Assembly: GCF_003854935.1 (NCBI RefSeq)
Contig: NZ_CP033970.1
Coordinates: forward strand, 496,001-560,000
Direction: 5' to 3'
DNA: 64,000 nucleotides
Source: Cupriavidus pauculus
GTDB lineage: Bacteria; Pseudomonadota; Gammaproteobacteria; Burkholderiales; Burkholderiaceae
Below, in pieces: positions 57,390 to 64,000 of the stretch (its first letter is position 1; every line of letters starts with the position of its first letter). The translations under genes were made by a program, and so were the position numbers. The notes beneath the pieces are model-generated. The model was not told the origin of the DNA and made no database searches. It saw only the letters and a program-made list of their open reading frames with translations.

Positions 57390-60300
57390 TCAATGCGCCA
57401 GCGAGTCGGTCAGGCGGTTGTCGTTGTCCGGCTCGCCTTCCTCGTCGGGCCAGCTTCGGCCAACCATCCACTCGTAGAGCGTCGGCAGCACGATCAGCGT
57501 CAGCAGCGTGGCCGTGATCAGGCCGCCGATGATGACGATGGCCAGCGGGCGCTGGGTTTCCGAGCCGATGGCGCGCGAGATGGCCATCGGGAACAGGCCC
57601 AGCATGGCCAGCATGGCGGTCATCAGCACCGTGCGCAGGCGGTCCATCGATCCGGTCAGCACGGCCTGGCGCACCGACATGCCTTCCTGCCGCAGCTGGT
57701 TGAAGTACGTCACCATCACCACGCCGTTCAGCACGGCCTGCCCGAACAGCGCGATGAAGCCGATGGCGGCCGACACCGACAGCGGGATACCCGTCAGGAA
57801 CAGCGCGAACACGCCGCCGATCAGCGCGAACGGGATGTTGGAGATGATCAGCGCCGCGCTCTTGAACGACTGGAACGCATTGAACAGCAGCAGGAAGATC
57901 AGCAGCACCGACAGCGGCACCACGATCGACAGCCGTGCCATGGCGCGCTCCTGGTTCTCGAATTCGCCAGACCAGCTGATCTTGACGTCTTCGGCATTGA
58001 CGTTCTTCTTGACCAGCGCCTGCATGTCCTTCACCACGCTGCCCATGTCGCGGTCGTGGATGAAGATGCCGATCGACGTGGTGCGCTGGCCGTTCTCGCG
58101 GCTGATGTTCATCGCCCCGGACGCCGCGCGGAACGTCACGAGCTGCGACAGCGGCACCTGCGCGCCGTCGGCGGTCTGCATGAAGATGTTCGGCAGATTC
58201 GGCAGCTCGCGCTCGCCGGGCCGCAGCCGCACCACCACGCTGAAGTGGCGCTCGCCTTCCCACAGCTCGGTGGCCGCCTTGCCGGCCAGCGCGCTTTCCA
58301 TCAGGTCCTGCACGTCGGCCACGTTGATCCCGTAGCGGGCCGCCTGGGCGCGGTCGAATTCCAGCACGTACTGCGGCAGTTCGCCGTCGCGGTCGATGAA
58401 CGCGCGCATCACGCCCTTGACCGACTGCACGTTGGCCAGGATCTGGTCGGCCACGTGCTTGTTGTGCTCCAGGCTGTCGCTCTGCACCTTGATCACGATC
58501 TGGCCCTTGATCTGCGAGATGCTTTCCAGGATGTTGTCGCGCACCGGCTGCGAGAAGTTCGGCTCGATGCCCGGCAACTGGCGCAGGTTGTGGTTGATCT
58601 CCTCGATGATCCGGCGCTTGTCGTAGCCGGCGCGCCACTTTTGGTCGCCCTTCAGGTCCACCAGGATTTCCACGGTGTTGATGAGCTTCGGGTCGGTGCC
58701 GTCGTCGGGGCGACCCACCTTCGAGATCGTCGTGTTGACCTCCGGCGTCTTGCGGATCACGCCGCGCAGCATGCGGGCCTGGTCGCGCGCCTCGTCCAGC
58801 GACACCGACGCCGGCAGATCGAAGCTGACCCACATCGAGCCCTCGTCCAGCTCGGGCAGGAATTCGCTGCCCAGGAACTTGCCCACGCCGAACGTCACCA
58901 CCAGCAGCCCCAGCGCCACGCCCACCACCGTCTTCTTGTTGTCCAGGGCCCAGGCCAGCATCGGCTCGTAGAGCCGCTTGCAGAAGCGGACGACGAAGTT
59001 GTCGTCGTGGGCGATGTTCTTCGTGAGCAGCAGGTGGCACAGCAGCGGCACCACGGTCAGCGACAGGATCAGCGATCCGATCAGCGCGCCGGTCACCGTG
59101 TACGCCATCGGCGCGAAGATCTTGCCCTCGTGGCGCTGCAGCGTGAAGATCGGGATGTGCGCGGCGATGATGATGACCATCGAGAACACGGTGGGCCGGC
59201 CCACCTCGGTGGTGGCCTGCAGGATCGCGTACAGCCGCGCCTTGCTGTCCTGGATCTGCTGCTCCTTGAGCTCGCCCAGCCGCTTGAAGATGTTCTCGAC
59301 GACGATCACCGCGCCGTCGACGATGATCCCGAAGTCCATCGCGCCCAGCGACAGCAGGTTGGCCGGGATGCCCACCCAGGTCAGCCCGATGAACGTGGAC
59401 AGCAGCGACAGCGGGATCACCAGCGCCACGATGGCCGCCGCGCGCACGTTCGCCAGGAACAGGTACAGCACGGCCAGCACCAGCAGCGCGCCTTCCACCA
59501 GGTTGCCGAACACCGTGTGCAGCGTCTTGTCGATCAGCGTCGAGCGGTCGTAGTACGGCACGATCTTCACGCCCTTGGGCAGGATCTGCGTGTCCAGCAG
59601 ATCGATCTTCTGCTTCAGCGCCTCCAGCACCACCGACGGGTTCTCGCCCTTGCGCATGACCACGATGCCCGACACGATGTCGTCCTCGTCGTCCTGCCCC
59701 ATCAGCCCCTGCGGCGGTGCCGAGCCCACCTTCACCTCGGCAATGTCCTTCACCAGGATTGGCGTGCCGTTGTTCTCGGCCACCACCACGTTGGCGATGT
59801 CGGCCGACGAGCGGAAGCTGCCCAGCGAGCGCAGCAGGTACTGCTGCCGCCCGTGCGCCACCGCGCCGCCGCCGGCGTTGGAATTGCCGCGCTGCAGCGC
59901 CGTGAACAGTTGCGACAGCGAGATGCGGGCGTCGCGCATGCGGCCCAGGTTCGGGTTCACTTCGTACTGCTTGATCGACCCGCCGATCGTCACCAGGTCG
60001 GCCACGCCCGGCACCTGGCGCAGGTTCTTTTCCACCACCCAGTCCTGCAGCGTGCGCAACTGCTGGGGCGTGTAGCCCTTGCCGGTCAGCCGGAAGCGGA
60101 AGATCTCGCCGATGGCCGTCGACAGCGGCGCCAGCTCGGGCTGCACGCCGTCGGGCAGGTCCACGCTGCGCAGGCGCTCGATGATCTGCTGGCGCGCGGT
60201 CACGTCGGTGGCCTTGTCGTTGAAGGTCACCATCATGAACGACAGGCCGAACTGGGTGTGCGAGAACACCCGCACGGAATTCGGCGTGCCGGCCAGCGCG

Positions 60301-60512
60301 GTCTCGATCGGGATCGTCACCTGGCGCTCCACCTCCTCGGCGGCGCGGCCCGGGTACAACGTGATGACGTTGACCTGGATGTCCGACACGTCCGGAAAGG
60401 CCTCGATCGGCAGGTTCTTGAACGCGGCCAGGCCGCCCGCGATGAAGATGATCAGGCCGAGCCAGACAAACAGCTTCTGGTGCAGCGCGAAATGAACAAT
60501 GCGCGAAATCAT
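57390..60512 (-). CDS. heavy-metal efflux RND pump, CzcA/CusA family
   Basis: 1040 residues, the normal length of HME-RND inner-membrane pumps. Twelve membrane segments and two large periplasmic loops are evident. The fourth membrane helix holds DFGIIVDGAVIVVEN with Asp393, Asp399 and Glu406, the proton-relay motif that classifies HME1-type pumps for divalent ions such as Zn, Co and Cd; copper/silver pumps instead carry AIG--VDAA. N-terminal wording EAFPDVSDIQVNV and GRAAEEVERQVTIPIE is typical of CzcA. With the two upstream genes it would span the envelope and remove periplasmic or cytosolic metal. It follows the adaptor gene by 13 bases. The exact ion is not settled from sequence. Confidence 0.93.
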   Translation of the reverse strand: MISRIVHFALHQKLFVWLGLIIFIAGGLAAFKNLPIEAFPDVSDIQVNVITLYPGRAAEEVERQVTIPIETALAGTPNSVRVFSHTQFGLSFMMVTFNDKATDVTARQQIIERLRSVDLPDGVQPELAPLSTAIGEIFRFRLTGKGYTPQQLRTLQDWVVEKNLRQVPGVADLVTIGGSIKQYEVNPNLGRMRDARISLSQLFTALQRGNSNAGGGAVAHGRQQYLLRSLGSFRSSADIANVVVAENNGTPILVKDIAEVKVGSAPPQGLMGQDDEDDIVSGIVVMRKGENPSVVLEALKQKIDLLDTQILPKGVKIVPYYDRSTLIDKTLHTVFGNLVEGALLVLAVLYLFLANVRAAAIVALVIPLSLLSTFIGLTWVGIPANLLSLGAMDFGIIVDGAVIVVENIFKRLGELKEQQIQDSKARLYAILQATTEVGRPTVFSMVIIIAAHIPIFTLQRHEGKIFAPMAYTVTGALIGSLILSLTVVPLLCHLLLTKNIAHDDNFVVRFCKRLYEPMLAWALDNKKTVVGVALGLLVVTFGVGKFLGSEFLPELDEGSMWVSFDLPASVSLDEARDQARMLRGVIRKTPEVNTTISKVGRPDDGTDPKLINTVEILVDLKGDQKWRAGYDKRRIIEEINHNLRQLPGIEPNFSQPVRDNILESISQIKGQIVIKVQSDSLEHNKHVADQILANVQSVKGVMRAFIDRDGELPQYVLEFDRAQAARYGINVADVQDLMESALAGKAATELWEGERHFSVVVRLRPGERELPNLPNIFMQTADGAQVPLSQLVTFRAASGAMNISRENGQRTTSIGIFIHDRDMGSVVKDMQALVKKNVNAEDVKISWSGEFENQERAMARLSIVVPLSVLLIFLLLFNAFQSFKSAALIISNIPFALIGGVFALFLTGIPLSVSAAIGFIALFGQAVLNGVVMVTYFNQLRQEGMSVRQAVLTGSMDRLRTVLMTAMLAMLGLFPMAISRAIGSETQRPLAIVIIGGLITATLLTLIVLPTLYEWMVGRSWPDEEGEPDNDNRLTDSLAH

Positions 60513-60525
60513 CGGTCCGCCGTCC

Positions 60526-61749
60526 TCATTGCTTGGCGGACGCCCGCGCGGCGTTCACCGCGGTGGCATCGCGCAGGATGTCCTGCAGGTAGAGGTTGCC
60601 GTCCGTGATGACCACGTCGCCGGCCTTGAGGCCCTGGACCACCTCGGTCGTGCCGGGCAGCGTCACGCCGAGCTTCACCTCGCGGCGCTCGAACACGAAC
60701 GGCGTGGCCGACGTGCGCACGAACACGTAGTTCCTGTTGTCGGCCAGGAACACGGCCTTGGACGGCACCGAGATACCCTGGAACGACGCCGCCTGCAGCT
60801 TCGCGGTCACGTACATCTCGGCCTTCAGGCGGCGGTCGGCGTTGGGCACCGCCAGCCGCACCTTGACGCTGCGCGACGTGGGGTCGACATAGTCCGCGAT
60901 CTTGACCACGGTGCCCAGGAACGTCTCGCCCGGATAGGCCGCGCTGGTGAGCTGCACGGACACGCCGGCCTTGAACAGGCCCAGGTCCGCCTCGGCCGCG
61001 TCAAGCTGGGCCCAGAGCGTGGACGGATCGGTAATCAGGAACAGCGGCGCGTTGGGCTGCTGGTCGGGCCGGAGCTCCATGCCGGTATTGATATTGCGCT
61101 CGACCACCACGCCGTCGATGGGGCTGCGCAGCGCGAAGCGCTGGTTCACCGCGTCGCCGCCGCCCGCGCCGTACATGCGCAGCGCGGCCTGCGTGCGGGC
61201 CAGGTCGGCCGCGGCACGGGCGTTGTCGGCCTGGGCTTGCTCGAAGTCCTTCTGCGCGATCACGCCGGCCTGGTACAGCTCGCGCTGGCGCGCCAGCGAC
61301 TTGGCCGCCACGGCGCTGTCGGCGGCAGACTTGCGCGCGTCGGCCTGCGCCACGCCAAAGTCCGGCGACGTCAGCATGGCCAGCGGCTGCCCGGCCTTCA
61401 CGGTGGCGCCGGGCTGCACCAGGATCTCCATCACGCGCCCGGCGAACGGCGTGGCCACGCGCACGGTGCGGTCCTCGTTCCAGACCAGCCGGCCCGGCAT
61501 GCTCAGCATGCGGTCGCCGCCGCTCTGCACGGGCTGGCCCACCACGCCCGGCAGCGCCTTGACGCTGGCCGGGTAGGCGATGGTCTGCCCGGTGATCTTC
61601 GGATCGTCGTCGTTGTCCGGCACTTCCTTCTTGCCGCAGCCGGCCAGCACCAGCGCGCACAGCGACAGGACGGCGGCCATCCGCACGGCACCGGGACGGC
61701 CCGAGCGGGCGCCACGGGAGAAAAACGGGAAATCAAGGACGCGACGCAT
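60526..61749 (-). CDS. efflux RND periplasmic adaptor (CzcB/CusB type), lipoprotein
   Basis: 407 residues. After a 24-residue basic stretch, LSLCALVLAGCGKK gives a lipobox, so the mature adaptor is probably lipid-anchored. The body has the membrane-fusion layout: lipoyl half-motifs near TPFAGRVMEILVQPGATVKAGQPL, an alpha-hairpin (LARQRELYQAGVIAQKDFEQAQ), the second lipoyl half ALRSPIDGVVVERNINTG, and a beta-barrel domain. There is no histidine-rich N terminus such as that of CzcB of plasmid pMOL30. It overlaps the TolC-like gene by 17 bases and lies 13 bases upstream of the pump gene. Confidence 0.92.
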   Translation of the reverse strand: MRRVLDFPFFSRGARSGRPGAVRMAAVLSLCALVLAGCGKKEVPDNDDDPKITGQTIAYPASVKALPGVVGQPVQSGGDRMLSMPGRLVWNEDRTVRVATPFAGRVMEILVQPGATVKAGQPLAMLTSPDFGVAQADARKSAADSAVAAKSLARQRELYQAGVIAQKDFEQAQADNARAAADLARTQAALRMYGAGGGDAVNQRFALRSPIDGVVVERNINTGMELRPDQQPNAPLFLITDPSTLWAQLDAAEADLGLFKAGVSVQLTSAAYPGETFLGTVVKIADYVDPTSRSVKVRLAVPNADRRLKAEMYVTAKLQAASFQGISVPSKAVFLADNRNYVFVRTSATPFVFERREVKLGVTLPGTTEVVQGLKAGDVVITDGNLYLQDILRDATAVNAARASAKQ

Positions 61750-63097
61750 CGGTACGAACCTGGGGAAGCTTGTTGATATCGGATTGGGTGGTCTGCAGCG
61801 CGGTCAGGTAGGCCGACAGCGCCTTGGCATAGTTGCCCTGCGCCTCCACGGCCTCCACCCGCGTCTGGCGCAGCGCGCGGCGCGCGTCCAGCAGGTCCAG
61901 CACGCCGCTGGCGCCCTTCGAATAGGCGAACTCGGCGCTGTTGGCCACGCTCTCGGCAGCCGGCAGCACCGATTCCCGCATCTGCTGCAGGCTGGCCCGC
62001 GCGGCATCCAGTTGCGCGCGCAGCCGGCCGATGTCGTTCTGGGCTTCGAGCAGGATGCGGTTGCGGTCGTCCAGCGCGGCGTAGTAGTCCACCTCGGCGC
62101 GGCGCGCCTCGCCGCCGTAGCTGTGGCGCACAAACAGCGGGATCGACACGAACGCGCCGTAGCTGTTGCCGCTGCCGGTGGTGTTGGTCTCGGAGATCGG
62201 GTAGTGCTCGTACTGCACGCCGACGGTCACATCGGGCACGCGGCCGGCGCGGGCCAGGTCGCGCTGCGACGCCGCCGCCGCCAGCCGGGCCTCGGCCGCG
62301 GTCACGTCGGGCCGGCGCTGCAGCACGTCGGGGTCGAAGGCCGGTACGGGGGCGTCGGGCGCCGGCCAGTCGGCCACCAGCCGGTTGTCGGCCAGCGTGC
62401 TCGGCACGCCCATGGCGGCGGCCAGTGCGGCCTTGTCGCTGGTGTGGTCGGCAATTGCGTTGCGCAGGTCGCTCTGGGCGCGCAGGGTTTCCAGCTGGAG
62501 CTTGGTCACATCGGCGCGCGACACGTCGCCCGCCTTGAGCCGCACCTCATTGGCCTGCTGCGTACGGCCGTACAGGCCCACCATCTCGGTGAGCACTTCC
62601 ACGCGGGTCTGGCTGACCACGGCCTCGTACCACGCCTGATCCACCGCGCCAAGCTGCTGGGCCACCACGGCCTGCGTCTGCTCGCCGGCCGCGGCGCTGG
62701 CCTTGCGGGCGGCCTCGGTGCGCAGGTTGCCCTTGTTGGCGGTCTCGATGACCTGGTCCACGCGGACCGTCGAATCCACGGTCTTGCTGCGCAGGTTGCC
62801 GGTGCCCACGCCCAGGTGCGGGTTGATGTTGGCCACGCCCAGGCTCAGCACCGGGTTGGGCCGCTGGGAGGCAATCTGGATATCGGCCTGGCTGGCTTCC
62901 TCGCTGCGGCGCGCCGCGATGATGTCGCGGTTGCAGCGCAGCGCGTCGAGCCGGGCCTGCGCCAAGGTCAGGGCCGCCCGGGCCGGCGGCGCCACGCAGG
63001 GGCCGTCGGGCGGCATGGGCGCGCTGGCCGCGCGGCCAACGCTGGCGGCCAGGGCAAGCAATGCTGCCACGGCCACGCGGGGTACGGGAAAATGCAC
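61733..63097 (-). CDS. TolC family outer membrane channel (CzcC-like)
   Basis: 454 residues with a signal peptide ending near GRAASA (about residue 25). Two outer-membrane efflux repeats are present, each with a beta-strand region and long helices; LTLAQARLDALRCNRDIIAARRSEEASQADI marks the first helix and RPDVTAAEARLAAAASQRDLARA the second, in family order. It is the first gene of the CBA operon, the same gene order as czcCBA. A C-terminal region with SGVLDLLDARRALRQTRVEAVEAQ is typical. Two-component or MerR-type metal regulators are not adjacent in the window. Confidence 0.92.
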   Translation of the reverse strand: MHFPVPRVAVAALLALAASVGRAASAPMPPDGPCVAPPARAALTLAQARLDALRCNRDIIAARRSEEASQADIQIASQRPNPVLSLGVANINPHLGVGTGNLRSKTVDSTVRVDQVIETANKGNLRTEAARKASAAAGEQTQAVVAQQLGAVDQAWYEAVVSQTRVEVLTEMVGLYGRTQQANEVRLKAGDVSRADVTKLQLETLRAQSDLRNAIADHTSDKAALAAAMGVPSTLADNRLVADWPAPDAPVPAFDPDVLQRRPDVTAAEARLAAAASQRDLARAGRVPDVTVGVQYEHYPISETNTTGSGNSYGAFVSIPLFVRHSYGGEARRAEVDYYAALDDRNRILLEAQNDIGRLRAQLDAARASLQQMRESVLPAAESVANSAEFAYSKGASGVLDLLDARRALRQTRVEAVEAQGNYAKALSAYLTALQTTQSDINKLPQVRTDASRP

Positions 63098-63351
63098 GAT
63101 CAGTCTGGCTCGATTCGACTTGCGGTCTGCAGTAAACGACCGTGCCAGCGGATTGGTGCACCGGGTAAGCGACTTTTATGGTTGTTTCATTTCCCGGGCG
63201 GCTTCCGTTGCCGCGATGCAATGGGCGTGGCACGACTCCACGCGCATTGGAACGCAAGCTGATTACAAACGGCTTTCATCCTGCTGCGTTTGTTCGACAT
63301 TTGCCGCGAACCCGCCGGTCAGGGAAAACACCGATTGGCGCCGCAGGGCCG
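63098..63351 (-). promoter_or_regulatory. upstream region of the metal efflux operon
   Basis: 254 bases between the CitE-like gene stop and the TolC-like start. I see no clear palindrome or terminator. An AT-richer patch at about 63175-63195 (reading AACCATAAAAG on the minus strand) may hold the promoter. Any metal-responsive site is not obvious by eye. Confidence 0.3.
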
Positions 63352-64000
63352 CTATCGCCCCAACGCCGCGACAATGCGCTGCGCCCGTTCCAGCACCGGG
63401 CGGTCCACCATCTTGCCGTCCACGGCGATGGCCGCGCCCTGCGCCGCGGCGGCCTGCTCCACCACCCGGCGCGCCCATGCCGCCTCCTGCCCGGTCGGCG
63501 CCAGCGCGCGATGCACGCCTTCCACCTGGTTGGGATGAATCAGCAGCTTGGCGCCAAAGCCGAAGCGCCGGCCGCGCTGCGTGTCGGCGGCCAGTGCGTC
63601 GGCGTCGCCGATGGCGGTGCAGACGCCGTCCACCGGCGCGGGCAGCCCGGCCGCGCGCGAATGGAGCACGATCTGGCTGCGGAATGCATGCAGCGGCAGG
63701 TCGTCGTCGGCCACGTCGAGGTCGAACATCAGGTCGATGCTGCCGAACAGCAGCCGCGTGACGCCCGGTGCCTGCGCCACGTCGCGCAGGCTGGCAAACC
63801 CGGCGGCGGTCTCCAGCAGCGCATGGCACGGCGTGTCGGGCAGCCCGGCCCGCAAGGCCGTCAGCGCGCCGGGGTCGGCCTTGGGCAGCACGATCTCGCG
63901 CACCGACTGCGCGCGGCAAAACGCCAGATCGTCGGCAAAGTAGACGGTATCGGCGCCATTCACGCGCAGCAGCAGCGCCACGCCGGCCGCGTCGGCCTGG
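63352..64000 (-). CDS. HpcH/HpaI aldolase/citrate lyase (CitE-like) protein, N-terminus cut by the window edge
   Basis: 216 residues are visible and the frame stays open through base 64000. The sequence is the middle and end of a CitE-like lyase. The RVNG segment appears near the left of the visible protein, followed by IVLPKADPGAL, LLETAAGFASLRDVA with the glutamate that binds Mg, LLFGSIDLMFDLD with the metal-binding aspartate, and RRFGFGAKLLIHPNQVEGVH. CitE-like enzymes of stand-alone type cleave citramalyl-CoA, malyl-CoA or similar thioesters. No citD or citF accompanies it here. It reads toward the metal efflux operon and probably belongs to a cluster beyond the window. Confidence 0.85.
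   Translation of the reverse strand, partial: QADAAGVALLLRVNGADTVYFADDLAFCRAQSVREIVLPKADPGALTALRAGLPDTPCHALLETAAGFASLRDVAQAPGVTRLLFGSIDLMFDLDVADDDLPLHAFRSQIVLHSRAAGLPAPVDGVCTAIGDADALAADTQRGRRFGFGAKLLIHPNQVEGVHRALAPTGQEAAWARRVVEQAAAAQGAAIAVDGKMVDRPVLERAQRIVAALGR

Noticed and set aside
57393-60608. 1071-codon plus-strand open frame opposite the RND pump
   Set aside because: Exact antisense of a well-conserved pump gene; composition is His/Arg/Gln-rich and has no recognisable features.

Overview
The window looks like accessory, catabolism-rich DNA from a high-GC betaproteobacterium of the Burkholderiaceae, most likely Cupriavidus or a close relative. This is an inference from several things seen together: very high GC third positions, a full mdc malonate decarboxylase operon, three Bug-type tricarboxylate-family receptors without their membrane partners, many LysR regulators, a CBA-type heavy-metal efflux operon, and a dispersed GGGAGAGGGG palindromic repeat. 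I see no rRNA, tRNA, insertion sequence, prophage or CRISPR array. The density of regulators (five LysR, two MarR, one each of GntR, TetR, IclR and OmpR types) suits a secondary replicon, but the sequence does not prove that.

Layout. 1-2486: end of an acyl-CoA pathway cluster (acyl-CoA dehydrogenase, MmgE/PrpD protein, hot-dog dehydratase). 2490-8674: minus-strand genes for a DUF1996 lipoprotein, a ThDP-dependent acetolactate-synthase-like enzyme with its GntR regulator, a VirK/YbjX protein, a CsbD stress protein and a cysteine-repeat exported protein. 8985-15847: a translationally coupled operon for a TonB receptor plus a complete peptide/nickel-type ABC importer, with a Fur-family-like operator in front. 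15893-18352: TetR regulator and MFS exporter, then a MarR regulator. 18450-21826: a DUF4410 protein and an EF-hand protein/response regulator/histidine kinase operon that share a tandem TGACATG promoter motif.

21907-29022: mdcR and mdcABCDEGH, which make malonate decarboxylase with its own prosthetic-group synthesis; no malonate transporter is present. 29031-29457: a 174-bp tandem repeat. 29469-32646: LysR, Fe(II)/2-oxoglutarate-type dioxygenase and a Bug receptor. 32671-41202: minus-strand catabolic cluster with IclR regulator, alpha/beta hydrolase, NDP-forming acyl-CoA synthetase, crotonase-fold enzyme, two Bug receptors and an amidase. 41240-43636: D-serine dehydratase and divergent LysR regulator. 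43638-47860: hydrolase-OsmC fusion and a membrane HD-GYP sensor.

47899-49680: LysR and divergent short-chain dehydrogenase. 49777-51968: TonB siderophore receptor behind a Fur box. 52221-54931: MarR regulator, exported M20 peptidase, DUF883 membrane protein. 54981-57296: LysR and divergent MFS transporter. 57390-63097: CBA-type divalent-metal RND efflux operon. 63352-64000: a CitE-like lyase cut by the window edge.

The most interesting items are (i) the TonB-plus-ABC operon with a TGCAA-N5-TTGCA operator resembling the nickel-responsive Nur box, (ii) the likely two-promoter regulon of the EF-hand two-component system, including the DUF4410 gene, (iii) the uncharacterised IclR-controlled amide/acyl-CoA cluster, and (iv) a crotonase-family enzyme that lacks both hydratase glutamates.
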